A stretch of 64,000 nucleotides of DNA from Sphingobium abikonense NBRC 16140 (lineage in GTDB: Bacteria; Pseudomonadota; Alphaproteobacteria; Sphingomonadales; Sphingomonadaceae), in the NCBI RefSeq assembly GCF_001598335.1, contig NZ_BCYT01000008.1, positions 92,354-156,353 of the forward strand, in the 5' to 3' direction. Positions 29,790 to 39,458 of this stretch are shown here, in pieces. Both the position numbers and the translations under genes were made by a program. The notes under the pieces were generated by a model. The model worked only from the letters and a program-made list of their open reading frames with translations. It searched no databases and was not told the origin of the DNA. Every line of letters starts with the position of its first letter. Positions within the stretch are counted from its first letter, which is position 1.

Positions 29790-32483
29790 ATGTCGAAGCC
29801 GCTGACCTTGGCGCGCCTGCTCCTGATTTCCACCGCGCTGGTCGCTCCCGTGGCGATGGCGCAGACCGACACCAGTTCCTCGTCCGCCGGCGACGCGGGC
29901 CTGTCGACGACGCCCAGCACTGCCGACGAAGCAGCCGCCCAGTCGGGCGATGTCGACGTTTCCATTCCCGGATCCGACATTGTCGTCACGGGCCGCCGGA
30001 CGAGCAACATCTCGCAGGCCGCGCCGCAGGTGGTGAATGTCCTCTCGGCTGCCGACATCAAGCGGACGGGCGAAGGCGACATTGCCGGATCGCTTCAGCG
30101 CGTCACCGGCCTGTCGGTCGTGTCGGGCGGTTATGTCTATGTCCGCGGCCTTGGCGATCGCTATTCGCTGGCGCTGCTCAACGGATCGCCGTTGCCCAGC
30201 CCGGAACCACTCAAGCGCGTCGTCCCCCTCGACATCTTCCCGACCAGCGTGATCGCATCGACCCTGGTGCAGAAGAGCTTTTCGGCCAACTTTCCGGGTG
30301 AGTTTGGCGGCGGTGTCATCAACCTGACGACCAAGGCGATTCCCACTGAATCCTATCTGGAAATCGGCGTGGGCAGCTCCGCCAATACCGAAACCTCGGG
30401 ACAGCTTGGCTATACCTATTATGGCAGCAAGTCCGACTGGACCGGCTTTGACGATAGTTCGCGCGACGTGCCGCCGCTGCTCAAGGATGCCTTTGGCGCG
30501 GGCGTGCCCTTCGCGAATATCGATCGCTCCGACCAGCAAGCGATCGCCATGCAGTTTTTGAACAGCAAGACGTCGGTGCTTCAGCGCACCAACAGCCTGC
30601 CGTTCAATTTCTCCGGCTCGATCAACGGCGGCACGGCGTTCGACGTCGGCAGCGACGCGCGCGTCGGCATCATTGCCACGGCCGGCTACAGCAACAAATG
30701 GCGCACGCGCGACAATTTGCAGCAGGCGTCGCTGACGGTCGAGGAAGGCGCTGGCAAAAGTTATAATCAGGTCGTCACCGACAATCAGATCACCGTCAAC
30801 GGCCTGCTGGGCGTCGGGGTCGAGTGGGGCGAGCAGAAGCTGCGCTGGACCAACCTCTATATCCGCGACACGCTGAAGCGCGCGTCACTGGCGATCGGTC
30901 AAAATGACGGGCTTATCCAGGGTGCGGACTATCTGACGCAGCAGACCGCGTGGTATGAGCGGCAGCTGATCGACACGCAGTTCGTGGGCGAGTTCAAGTT
31001 CGACGATGCGCTGAGCCTTGACGTGCGGGGTGGCTATGCCAATTCGCAGCGCGAAGCCCCGTATGAACGGGAGTTCGTCTATGTCCGGTCCAACCGCGAT
31101 CTCGATATCGACCCGGTTGGCGACCGCTTCATCAATGCGCTCAACCGTCAGCGCGGCGATGCTTCGGTAACGTTCAGCGACCTGAACGAAGATTTGTGGT
31201 CGGGCGGCGCGGACCTCAGCTACAAGATCGCGCCAAGCTTCACCGTGACGGCAGGCTATGCCTATACCGACACGAAGCGCACCTCGTCACGCTATGAGCT
31301 GCATTTCGATGCGGTGAACCTGCCGGTGCCGGTGCAGCAGCTGCGCCCCGACTATCTCCTGTCGGATGCGACCATCCAGCTTTACGACCTTGGTCTGCTC
31401 GACTTTTCGGGTCTTTACCCCGTCTATGACGCGGCGCTGCGCGTTCATGCCGGGTACGGGCAGGTGAAGGCAGAGCTGTTCCCGGGCCTCAGCATCGACG
31501 CTGGCGTGCGCTACGAAAATGGTCGCCAGTCAGTGACAGGCGTCGATGTCTATTCGACCGGCGAAACCCCGTTCAATCAGGTGAAGAACGACTACTGGCT
31601 GCCGGCCGTTACGCTGACCTATGATGCGGGAGGCGGTTTGCAGTTCCGCGCATCGGGGTCGAAGACCATCGCCCGTCCACAGTTCCGCGAACTGATCGCG
31701 CAGCCCTTCATCGACACGGAGTCCAACCGCTTCTATCGCGGCAACCCGTTCCTGCAGGATAGCGAGTTGTGGAATGCCGATATTCGCGCGGAATGGTATA
31801 TGGGCCGTGACGAGCGGCTGACGGCCTCGGCCTTCTACAAGAAGATCGACAATCCGATCGAAACCTTCACGACCATCACCGATACCTATGCGGTGACGAC
31901 CAGCTTCGCCAATGCGCCCGAAGCGACGCTGTACGGCTTTGAAGTGGAAGCGCAGAAATATATTCCGCTCGATGGGATGGACTCCAATTTCTTCCAGACC
32001 CGCCGCGTGGTGCTGATCGGCAACTATACCTATACCCAGTCGGAACTGAAGGTGAGCGATGGCGACACGACCATCCCCTACACCTACACGACGGGCGACC
32101 TGCCGGCCGCGTCGGACTATTTCGTCGATGGCGCACCGCTGACGGGACAGTCGGATCATCTGGTCAACGTCCAGATCGGCCTGGAAGATACCGACAAGCT
32201 ATCGCAGCAGACGCTGTTGCTGACCTATGCCAGCCCCCGCGTCACCAGCCGTGGCCCGAACCTGCAACCCGACATCAAGGAAAAGCCAGGCCTGACGCTC
32301 GATTTCGTCGCGCGTCAGGGCGTGACCCTTCCAGGCGGCATCAACAGCGAGTTCAAGTTCGAGGCCCGCAACATTACCGGTCGTAAATATCAGGAGTTCC
32401 AGGAAGCTGGTGGCACCAAGATATTCTACAATCGCTACAAGATCGGCACGACGATCGCTGCGTCGCTGACGGTAGCCTTCTGA
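29790..32483 (+). CDS. TonB-dependent outer-membrane receptor
   Basis: An 897-residue outer-membrane receptor with a Sec signal peptide (cleaved near A-M-A-Q), a Ser/Thr/Asp-rich stretch, a TonB-box-like D-I-V-V-T-G-R near residue 65, a plug domain (about 75-200, with V-Y-V-R-G-L-G-D-R-Y and F-G-G-G-V-I-N-L) and a 22-strand-type barrel ending in the aromatic terminus T-V-A-F. It is the partner of the lipoprotein just upstream, from which it is separated only by a hairpin. The substrate is unknown; Pho boxes upstream of the pair suggest a phosphorus-containing ligand. Confidence 0.92.
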   Translation: MSKPLTLARLLLISTALVAPVAMAQTDTSSSSAGDAGLSTTPSTADEAAAQSGDVDVSIPGSDIVVTGRRTSNISQAAPQVVNVLSAADIKRTGEGDIAGSLQRVTGLSVVSGGYVYVRGLGDRYSLALLNGSPLPSPEPLKRVVPLDIFPTSVIASTLVQKSFSANFPGEFGGGVINLTTKAIPTESYLEIGVGSSANTETSGQLGYTYYGSKSDWTGFDDSSRDVPPLLKDAFGAGVPFANIDRSDQQAIAMQFLNSKTSVLQRTNSLPFNFSGSINGGTAFDVGSDARVGIIATAGYSNKWRTRDNLQQASLTVEEGAGKSYNQVVTDNQITVNGLLGVGVEWGEQKLRWTNLYIRDTLKRASLAIGQNDGLIQGADYLTQQTAWYERQLIDTQFVGEFKFDDALSLDVRGGYANSQREAPYEREFVYVRSNRDLDIDPVGDRFINALNRQRGDASVTFSDLNEDLWSGGADLSYKIAPSFTVTAGYAYTDTKRTSSRYELHFDAVNLPVPVQQLRPDYLLSDATIQLYDLGLLDFSGLYPVYDAALRVHAGYGQVKAELFPGLSIDAGVRYENGRQSVTGVDVYSTGETPFNQVKNDYWLPAVTLTYDAGGGLQFRASGSKTIARPQFRELIAQPFIDTESNRFYRGNPFLQDSELWNADIRAEWYMGRDERLTASAFYKKIDNPIETFTTITDTYAVTTSFANAPEATLYGFEVEAQKYIPLDGMDSNFFQTRRVVLIGNYTYTQSELKVSDGDTTIPYTYTTGDLPAASDYFVDGAPLTGQSDHLVNVQIGLEDTDKLSQQTLLLTYASPRVTSRGPNLQPDIKEKPGLTLDFVARQGVTLPGGINSEFKFEARNITGRKYQEFQEAGGTKIFYNRYKIGTTIAASLTVAF

Positions 32484-32521
32484 ACTTGGTCCGGTGGGGG
32501 CCTGATCGCCCCCTGATCGCG

Positions 32522-32551
32522 CGGCCGGCTCGTCCTTCGACGGGCCGGCCG
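32522..32551 (+). terminator. GC-rich hairpin after the receptor gene
   Basis: CGGCCGGC (32522-32529) pairs perfectly with GCCGGCCG (32544-32551) across a 14-nt loop, 39 bp after the receptor stop. The T-run is poor (TTGCGATTCT), so termination may be partial and the CYTH-CHAD gene downstream may still be read from the same promoter. Confidence 0.5.
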
Positions 32552-32628
32552 TTGCGATTCTGGAACGAGGGAGGGCAACCGTGCGTCCTGCTTTGCATCC
32601 GCCCCTTTCGGCGCGTGACGGAGGATGC

Positions 32629-34056
32629 ATGGGACGCGAAATCGAACTCAAGCTTGACCTGACGGAGGACGCCGCCAGCCGCCTGTGCCAGTGGGACGGC
32701 TTGCCAGAGCGCGAGGATGTCACGCGCCTCCGCGCCACCTATTTCGACACGCCCGATGCGCAACTTGCAAACAAAGGCCTCAGCCTGCGCATTCGCCAAT
32801 CCGGGCGGCGCAAGGTGCAGACCGTCAAGGGCGATGGCTCATCCGCCGCCGGGCTATTCGCGCGTCAGGAATGGGAACGGCCCGTCCGCTCATATTCGCC
32901 CGTGCTGGATGGGGATACCCCAGTCCAAGACGCGCTGGGTGACGCGGTCAGCCAGATTGAGCCTTTGTTTGAAACCGATGTCGAACGCACGCGCTGGCTG
33001 ATCCAAGAAGGGGACGCGCGGGTGGAGATGGTGATCGACCGGGGGGTGGTGCGGGCAGGCGCACGCGAAGCGCCGCTGTGCGAGGTGGAACTGGAACTGG
33101 TCGATGGCGCACCAGCCGCACTCTTCGCGATCGCGCGCCGCATTGATGGCGAAGTGCCGGTGCGTCCGGCGGTGCTGAGCAAGGCCGAGCGCGGCTATGC
33201 GCTGCGCGGTCCGGTGGCAGAAGCCGTCAAGGCGGAGCCGGTGTTGGTGAACGCCAGCATGAAGATCCGTGAGGCCTTTCTGACGATTGCGGGCGCGTGC
33301 CTGCGTCATTATCGCCGGAACGAAGCGCTCTTGCTGATCGAATATCGTGAGCGCGCCCTGCATCAGGCGCGGGTGGCCGTGCGCCGGATGCGCAGTGCGC
33401 TCACTCTGTTCAAGCCGGTTTTGCTGGAAGCCGATGTGGCGCGCTTTCAACGGGAGTTGCGCTGGCTGGCCGGGATGCTGGGCGAGGCGCGCGATCTGGA
33501 CGTGTTGCACGGGCGGTTGGCGCCGGGCGCGCAGGCCGAAATTGCCGGGGTTCGCGCCGAAAGCCAGGCGCGGGTCCGCGCGTGGCTCGAATCAGCGCGG
33601 GTGCGCGGTCTTCTGCTGGATATCGCGGAATGGCTGGCGCTGGAGGCAGGATGCAGCGGCGCTGCGGATGCACCAATTTCCGACTTCGCGGGCAGTCGCC
33701 TGAAAAAGCTCCACAAGCGCGTCGCCAAGGGCGGCGATGGCCTCAAGAAACTGCCACCGGACAAGCGACACAGAGTGCGCAAGGACGCCAAGAAGCTGCG
33801 CTATGGCGCTGAATTCTTTGCCGGCGTCTATGCGGACAAGGGGGCGCGCAAGGCCCATGGCGCTTACGTCAAGGCCTTGGCCAAAGTGCAGGATCGGCTG
33901 GGCGATCTCAATGATCTGGCGACCGCGCCCGCCCTGTTCGCGCGCTACCATCTGGCTGACGATACCGGCTTGGTCATCAAATCGGAGGAGACATTGCTGC
34001 GCAAGGCCGGGAAAGCGCATGACCGCTTCGCATCGGCTTCGCGTTTCTGGCGATAG
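32629..34056 (+). CDS. CYTH-CHAD domain protein (inorganic triphosphatase / polyphosphate-binding)
   Basis: A 475-residue cytoplasmic protein. The N-terminal CYTH domain (about 1-200) begins with the ExExK motif (E4-I-E6-L-K8) and keeps further basic pairs (R-L-R-A-T-Y-F-D, L-S-L-R-I-R, K-V-Q-T-V-K-G), as in triphosphate tunnel enzymes. The C-terminal CHAD domain (about 215-470) has the repeated His/Arg helices, for example H-Q-A-R-V-A-V-R-R-M-R-S-A-L near residue 245; CHAD domains bind polyphosphate. ATG 32629 has a strong GGAGG; the 16 upstream codons are not conserved-like. Its phosphate theme matches the Pho boxes on either side. Confidence 0.93.
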   Translation: MGREIELKLDLTEDAASRLCQWDGLPEREDVTRLRATYFDTPDAQLANKGLSLRIRQSGRRKVQTVKGDGSSAAGLFARQEWERPVRSYSPVLDGDTPVQDALGDAVSQIEPLFETDVERTRWLIQEGDARVEMVIDRGVVRAGAREAPLCEVELELVDGAPAALFAIARRIDGEVPVRPAVLSKAERGYALRGPVAEAVKAEPVLVNASMKIREAFLTIAGACLRHYRRNEALLLIEYRERALHQARVAVRRMRSALTLFKPVLLEADVARFQRELRWLAGMLGEARDLDVLHGRLAPGAQAEIAGVRAESQARVRAWLESARVRGLLLDIAEWLALEAGCSGAADAPISDFAGSRLKKLHKRVAKGGDGLKKLPPDKRHRVRKDAKKLRYGAEFFAGVYADKGARKAHGAYVKALAKVQDRLGDLNDLATAPALFARYHLADDTGLVIKSEETLLRKAGKAHDRFASASRFWR

Positions 34057-34059
34057 TGA

Positions 34060-34719
34060 TCAGCCCCAGGGACGTTCGCGATACCATTTGGTGATGACAT
34101 GCTTGACGCCGCTGCGCACCTTCATGCCGTGGTGGATGCTGGCGGGGTTGGGGGTGCCTGATAACAAGCGATTATTCCATGCCAGCAGCTTGCCGGTTTC
34201 AGGCTGGACCGTCTTGCCGATGCGAGTGAAGCGCGTGGCGCCGCCGGCAGTGGGCTGGTCCAGATAGATCATCACCGTCCATGTGCGATTGCCCGCGACG
34301 GCGCAGTAGCGATCAAAGTCAGCGCCTTTGGGATCGAAATAGTCGGTGTGCGCCTTGAATTCCTGGCCCACGGCATAGCGCTGGCCCTGGATCGGTTCTC
34401 CATATTCGGTCGATATGCCCGTGAAGGCGTCGAGACGCGCGTTGATGCCCGCAACAAAGGGATCGTCATGATCCAGGTCGCACGTTTCGCTCGTGCGGAA
34501 ATAGCCGTCGCCATTATGATCGGCGATGGTCGACGGGCGGCGCTGCGCGTCGATTCGGTCGATCAGCTGCGTGCATTCCTCAGCGCTCAAGAAGCCCTTC
34601 AAGATGAAGAGCGCTAGCTCCTTGCTGGGGACGCGCTGAACGCGGGGGCGCGTCGCGATCCATGCCGGATCGGCGTCGAGACCGGCGGGCGCGGACGGTT
34701 GAAGGGCTTTCGACGTCAT
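34060..34719 (-). CDS. 2OG-Fe(II) oxygenase, prolyl 4-hydroxylase alpha-subunit type
   Basis: A 219-residue protein with the double-stranded beta-helix of Fe(II)/2-oxoglutarate dioxygenases. The iron ligands are visible as H-T-D in K-A-H-T-D-Y-F-D near residue 128 and the distal histidine in S-I-H-H-G-M-K-V near residue 196; a basic residue for 2-oxoglutarate is available in V-K-H-V-I-T-K-W-Y. The family hydroxylates prolines in proteins or peptides; the target is unknown. It converges on the CYTH-CHAD gene with 3 bp between stops and is divergent from gspC, sharing a 163-bp promoter region that contains a Pho-box array. Confidence 0.9.
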   Translation of the reverse strand: MTSKALQPSAPAGLDADPAWIATRPRVQRVPSKELALFILKGFLSAEECTQLIDRIDAQRRPSTIADHNGDGYFRTSETCDLDHDDPFVAGINARLDAFTGISTEYGEPIQGQRYAVGQEFKAHTDYFDPKGADFDRYCAVAGNRTWTVMIYLDQPTAGGATRFTRIGKTVQPETGKLLAWNNRLLSGTPNPASIHHGMKVRSGVKHVITKWYRERPWG

Positions 34720-34795
34720 AGGTCCTCTATAGAGCGACGATTTGGGAATCGTGGAAATGCTGCTTTTCAGCGCAAGACAGGCTCCGCGCGCAAGT

Positions 34796-34835
34796 CTGTC
34801 ATATCACCGCAACATTAGCGTCATTTTGCTGTAAA
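34796..34835 (+). promoter_or_regulatory. Four-repeat candidate Pho-box array before the type II secretion operon
   Basis: Four 7-mers begin exactly 11 bp apart: CTGTCAT (34796, perfect PhoB half-site), CCGCAAC (34807, 4/7), GCGTCAT (34818, 5/7) and CTGTAAA (34829, 5/7). The 4-nt spacers ATCA, ATTA and TTTG are A/T-rich as in Pho boxes. The array ends 47 bp before the gspC start and lies between gspC and the divergent oxygenase gene, so it could control either. The periodicity is what makes this more than a chance match. Confidence 0.6.
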
Positions 34836-34882
34836 GCGCCGCGCCTAGCAGGCTCGCAGAATTCGGGGGCTTGTCGAACATC

Positions 34883-35728
34883 ATGCGCGTGCCGATTGGG
34901 GACAGGATTGACCGGTGGCGTCGCGCCCGGCCTGCCGTGCGGGGCGTCGACTGGCTGAGCCTTCTGGAAAAGGCGTTGCTGGTCGTCCTGGCGCTGCTGC
35001 TCGTCCGTTTGATCTGGGCCGTGGTGACGCCCGTCGGCAGCTTCGGCCCATGGGAAGGACGCCAGGCGCAGCTCTTGTCTCCTCAGGCGCGCGCGCTGTT
35101 GTTCGGCAGCTTCGACCCGTTTTTCCGGGCTGAAGCGCCGCAGCAGTCGGGCGGCGTCGTTACCTCCCTGGCGCTGACAGTCTATGGCATCCGCCTGAAT
35201 GAAGGGTCGGGCCTTGGGTCGGCCATCATTGCAACCCCCGACGGCGTGCAGAACAGCTATGCCGTGGGGGATGAGATCATGCCCGGCGTGGTCCTGAAGG
35301 CCGTCGCCTTCGATCATGTCACGATCGATCGCGGCGGGGCCGAGGAACAGGCGTTTCTCGATCAGTCGACGCCCGCAGCCGACGCCGAAACTCCACCGGC
35401 GGGCGAAGGATGGACAAGCGCCGCGCCGCCTCCTCCTGCCGCGCCCGGTGGCGGGGGCGGCGTGACCGCCGATATGCTGAAGCGGGATGTCGGTTTCGCC
35501 CCCCGTATGGACAATGGCCGGATGACGGGGCTGGTGGTCGCGGCCAAGGGGCCGGGCTTCGCCACGGCAGGCTTTCGCCCGGGCGACATCGTGACACAGG
35601 TCAACGGCCAGCCGGTCGGCGACCTGCAAAGCCTTCAGAACCAGATCGCGCCCGGAGCGCGCCTATCCCTGACTGTCGAGCGCGGCGCGGCCGTCGCGTC
35701 GGTCAACCTCATAGTGCAAGGCCAATGA
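34883..35728 (+). CDS. gspC: Type II secretion system protein C
   Basis: Inner-membrane protein linking the assembly platform to the secretin. The 281-residue protein has one N-terminal membrane helix (about residues 27-48), the periplasmic homology region (about 60-150), a Pro/Ala/Gly linker and a C-terminal PDZ domain (about 210-281) with F-R-P-G-D-I-V-T-Q-V-N-G-Q-P-V. ATG 34883 is chosen over TTG 34871; both are in frame. It is first of thirteen overlapping gsp genes. Its stop overlaps the gspD start. Confidence 0.92.
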   Translation: MRVPIGDRIDRWRRARPAVRGVDWLSLLEKALLVVLALLLVRLIWAVVTPVGSFGPWEGRQAQLLSPQARALLFGSFDPFFRAEAPQQSGGVVTSLALTVYGIRLNEGSGLGSAIIATPDGVQNSYAVGDEIMPGVVLKAVAFDHVTIDRGGAEEQAFLDQSTPAADAETPPAGEGWTSAAPPPPAAPGGGGGVTADMLKRDVGFAPRMDNGRMTGLVVAAKGPGFATAGFRPGDIVTQVNGQPVGDLQSLQNQIAPGARLSLTVERGAAVASVNLIVQGQ

Positions 35729-37935
35729 CCCGCAAATTCCTCTTTTCCGCCGCCATGGCCCTCGCTCTGGCGACGCCGATCGCTTCGGTCCAGGCGCAGC
35801 AGACGCTCAATGTGCGTGACGCCGACATTCGCGCCTTCATCCAGGACGCGGCGCGGGTCACGGGCCGCACCTTCATCATCGACAACAAGGTGCAAGGGAA
35901 AGTGTCGGTCGTCACCGACCGGCCGCTCAGCCGATCGGAATATTTCGAGATTTTCCTGTCGACCCTGCGCGCCAACGGACTGGTGGCGGTGCCGGCGCCG
36001 GGCGGCGCCTATCGCATCCAGCCGGTCGATGGCGCGGCGGGCCAGCCCAGCGGCGTCGGCCGCGCGGCCAACCGCAACAGTTTCGTGACCGAGGTATTCC
36101 GCCTGCGGTCGATCGACGCGGCAAGCGCATTGGAAACATTGCGCCCGCTCGTCAGCAAGGAAGGGTCCGTGACCGCAAATCGCGCGGGCAATAGCGTTGT
36201 CGTCGCCGATTATGCCGACAATGTCGCGCGCATCCGGCAGGTGATCGCCCGCATCGACCGGGATACGGCGGCAACGCAGATGGTCGCGCTGAAAAATGCC
36301 GGCGCGCGCGAGATCGCAACCTCGCTTCAGGCGCTGGTGACCAATGGCGGCGGGGGCGAGAATGCCGCGCCGTCTGCCGCAACCGTGGTGCCGATCGACA
36401 GCAGCAATTCGGTGGCCATCCGAGGGGATGCCGGAACGGTTGCGCGACTTGCCAATATGGCGCGCGAACTCGATCGGCAGGCGGCCAGCGGCACGGAAAT
36501 CCGGGTCTACTGGCTGGAACATGCGGACGCCGAGAAATTGTTGCCGGTCTTGCAGCAACTGGTGGGCCAATCGACCAGCGAGCCGATTACGTCTTCGACG
36601 CCTGCGTCGGGTGGCGGGCAAGGCGCTGCGCCTGCGTCGCAGGCGGCCGCTCCAGCCGCGTCGGCGGCGTCCTCCTCATCTGGCGGCGGGATCAACACTC
36701 GGGGTCCGGCGATCGTGACCCGCTATGAGGGCGCGAATGCCATCATCGTTGCCGCCAACAGCGATGTGCAGCGCATGCTGGGCGAAACCATCCGCCAGAT
36801 CGACACCCGCCGCGAACAGGTGCTGGTGGAGGCGATCATCGTCGAAATCAGTGATGCCGCCGCCAAGAAGCTGGGCGTTCAGTTCCTGATCGGCAGCACA
36901 AAGACCGGCTTTGCCGCCACCAACTATAGCAATGCGTCACCCAACCTGCTGACGCTGGCTGGAGCCTATGGCGCGGACCAACTGGGCACGACGACGACCA
37001 CGGTGGTGGCGCCTGATGGCACGCGCACAACGACCGAGGTGCGCGAGAACAGCGACCTTGCCAGCACGCTGCAACAGGCTGCGATCAACAGCCTGCAAAG
37101 CGCGACCGGGGCGATCGCCGGCTTGGGCGGCAGCATCGGCAGCAACGGCATTTTCGGCGCGATCATCAACGCGGTGAAATCCGATACCGAAAGCAATCTA
37201 CTGTCGACCCCTTCGGTCATGACGCTGGACAATCAGAAGGCGTCGATCCTGGTCGGTCAGCAAGTGCCGGTGACGACCGGCGAGGCGCTCAGCCAGAATT
37301 TCGACAATCAGTTCCGCACGGTGCAGCGCCAGGATGTCGGCATCAAGCTGGAGGTGAAGCCGCAGATCAATACCGGCGGTGCGATCAAGCTGTTCCTGCG
37401 TCAGGAAGTGTCGAGCGTGGCGGGGCCGGTCAGCAATGACAATAGCGACCTTATCATCAACAAGCGCGAGATCGAAACGACCGTTACCGTCGACGATGGC
37501 GAGATATTGGCATTGGGCGGGTTGCTTGACGACAATGAGCGCAAGACGATCGAGCGCATCCCGCTGCTGTCCGAAATTCCGGGCATCGGCGAACTCTTCA
37601 AGTCCCGCAGCCGTAGCCGCACCAAGACCAACCTGATGGTTTTCATCCGCCCGACGATCCTGCGATCCAAGGAAGACGCGCAGAAGCTGACGCAGCAGCG
37701 CTACGGCTATATTCGCGGCATGCAGTTGCAGCGCGATCCGGACTCCGAGCCGACGATCGACGAGCTGGTGCGCGACTATATGGGTGCGGCGCCGCCGATT
37801 GCGCCGCCGCAGCCAGGCGACATGGTGGTGCAGCCGCAGGCAAGCGCGCAGCCCGACGTCATCGAACCCACCGTCCGCCAGTCCAGCGGCGTGGTGCGCC
37901 CGGTTGATATCCCCGCGAGCGGAGAGCAGCGATGA
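35725..37935 (+). CDS. gspD: Type II secretion system secretin D
   Basis: Outer-membrane secretin pore of the type II system. The 736-residue protein starts at ATG 35725 with a Sec signal (cleaved near V-Q-A-Q); codons of the frame further upstream lie inside gspC. It has N0-N3 domains (about 25-400), a Ser/Ala/Gly-rich insert near residues 285-330, and the secretin domain with V-P-V-T-T-G and L-G-G-L-L-D-D near residues 515-600. The C-terminal 70 residues are Pro/Gln-rich, possibly the pilotin-binding S-domain. The stop overlaps gspE by 4 bp. Confidence 0.95.
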   Translation: MTRKFLFSAAMALALATPIASVQAQQTLNVRDADIRAFIQDAARVTGRTFIIDNKVQGKVSVVTDRPLSRSEYFEIFLSTLRANGLVAVPAPGGAYRIQPVDGAAGQPSGVGRAANRNSFVTEVFRLRSIDAASALETLRPLVSKEGSVTANRAGNSVVVADYADNVARIRQVIARIDRDTAATQMVALKNAGAREIATSLQALVTNGGGGENAAPSAATVVPIDSSNSVAIRGDAGTVARLANMARELDRQAASGTEIRVYWLEHADAEKLLPVLQQLVGQSTSEPITSSTPASGGGQGAAPASQAAAPAASAASSSSGGGINTRGPAIVTRYEGANAIIVAANSDVQRMLGETIRQIDTRREQVLVEAIIVEISDAAAKKLGVQFLIGSTKTGFAATNYSNASPNLLTLAGAYGADQLGTTTTTVVAPDGTRTTTEVRENSDLASTLQQAAINSLQSATGAIAGLGGSIGSNGIFGAIINAVKSDTESNLLSTPSVMTLDNQKASILVGQQVPVTTGEALSQNFDNQFRTVQRQDVGIKLEVKPQINTGGAIKLFLRQEVSSVAGPVSNDNSDLIINKREIETTVTVDDGEILALGGLLDDNERKTIERIPLLSEIPGIGELFKSRSRSRTKTNLMVFIRPTILRSKEDAQKLTQQRYGYIRGMQLQRDPDSEPTIDELVRDYMGAAPPIAPPQPGDMVVQPQASAQPDVIEPTVRQSSGVVRPVDIPASGEQR

Positions 37936-39458
37936 GCGACGAAGCCGCGCCCCCACCGCCATCTCGACCGATTGACATTCCCTATGTTTTCGCTCGCAAG
38001 CATGGCGTCGTTCTGTTGCCGCAGGAAGGCGACCGGATCATGATTGCCGTGCGGGCGGGCAGCGATCCGCGCGTGCTGCTGGAGGTGCGCCGTCATCTTG
38101 CGCGCAGTTTCGACGTGCGCTTCGTCGAACCGGCCGAGTTCGACCGGCATCTGTCCAATCATTATGCAATGCAGGGCAGCGCGGCGGCGATGGCGGGCTC
38201 GCTCGAAGTCGGCGCGGATGAGCTGGACATATTGGCGGCCGACATTCCCACCGCCGACGATTTGCTCGACAGCGCCGATGACGCGCCGGCGATCCGCCTG
38301 ATCAACGGCATCATCGCCGAAGCCGCGCGGCAGGGCGTGTCGGATATTCATATCGAGCCATATGAAACCGGGCTGATTGTACGGATGCGCGTCGACGGCG
38401 TGCTGCGCGAAACGCTGCGGATGCCGCCGCACGTTGCCCCGGTGGTGGTCAGCCGCATCAAGGTGATGGCGCGGCTCGACATTGCCGAGCGCCGCGTGCC
38501 GCAGGATGGGCGCATCGGCCTGACCCTTGGCGGCAAGTTGCTCGACGTCCGTGTATCCACGTTGCCGAGCCGGGCAGGCGAGCGGGTGGTGCTGCGTATT
38601 CTCGACAAGGAGAATGCGGGCATGAACCTGGACCTGCTGGGCATGACGGGCGCACCCGATCGCATCTTTCGCGAAGGGCTTTCCGAACCCAATGGCATCA
38701 TCCTTGTCACCGGCCCGACCGGGTCGGGCAAGACGACCACGCTTTATGCCGGTTTGCGGCAGCTCAACGATGGCAGCCGCAATATCCTGACGGTCGAGGA
38801 CCCGGTCGAATATGCGATCGAGGGCGTCGGCCAGACGCAGGTCAATGCCAAGGTCGGGCTGACCTTTGCGGCGGGTTTGCGCGCGATCCTGCGCCAGGAC
38901 CCCGATGTCGTCATGGTCGGCGAAATCCGCGACCGCGAGACAGCCGAGATTGCGGTTCAGGCGTCGCTGACCGGGCATCTGGTGCTGTCGACCGTCCACA
39001 CCAATGACGCGGTGGGGGCGATCACCCGGATGCGGGACATGCGGGTCGAACCCTTCCTGCTCGCCTCCACCCTGCGCGGCGTCGTCGCTCAGCGGCTCGT
39101 CCGCCGCCTTTGCCAGCATTGCCGCGAGCCGGTGCAGGCGGACAAGTCGGCAAGCGCGCTACTGGGTTTCGACCCCGGCACTATCATCTACAAGGCGCGC
39201 GGGTGCGAGGAGTGTGGCGGTTCGGGCTATAAGGGCCGCATTGGCGTTTTCGAGGCGATTCGCGTGGACGACACGATCCGTCGCCTGATCAACGATGGCG
39301 GGGACGAGTCGATGATTGCGCGCCATGCTTTCCTCAATGCGCCCAATCTGGGGTCGGCGGCGCGCGCACTGGTGCGCGACGGACAGACGACGGCCGAAGA
39401 AGCGATCCGCGTGTCGCGCCGCGACGCGACCGAGGTGGAAACCATCGCCGATGGCTGA
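37932..39458 (+). CDS. gspE: Type II secretion system ATPase E
   Basis: Cytoplasmic hexameric ATPase that drives pseudopilus assembly. The 508-residue protein has the N1E-like domain, Walker A G-P-T-G-S-G-K-T-T-T near residue 262, the Asp box V-E-D-P-V-E-Y, Walker B region D-P-D-V-V-M-V-G-E-I-R-D and a tetracysteine zinc domain (C-Q-H-C and C-E-E-C) near residues 395-435. All catalytic features look intact. Overlaps with gspD and gspF indicate coupled translation. Confidence 0.96.
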   Translation: MSDEAAPPPPSRPIDIPYVFARKHGVVLLPQEGDRIMIAVRAGSDPRVLLEVRRHLARSFDVRFVEPAEFDRHLSNHYAMQGSAAAMAGSLEVGADELDILAADIPTADDLLDSADDAPAIRLINGIIAEAARQGVSDIHIEPYETGLIVRMRVDGVLRETLRMPPHVAPVVVSRIKVMARLDIAERRVPQDGRIGLTLGGKLLDVRVSTLPSRAGERVVLRILDKENAGMNLDLLGMTGAPDRIFREGLSEPNGIILVTGPTGSGKTTTLYAGLRQLNDGSRNILTVEDPVEYAIEGVGQTQVNAKVGLTFAAGLRAILRQDPDVVMVGEIRDRETAEIAVQASLTGHLVLSTVHTNDAVGAITRMRDMRVEPFLLASTLRGVVAQRLVRRLCQHCREPVQADKSASALLGFDPGTIIYKARGCEECGGSGYKGRIGVFEAIRVDDTIRRLINDGGDESMIARHAFLNAPNLGSAARALVRDGQTTAEEAIRVSRRDATEVETIADG

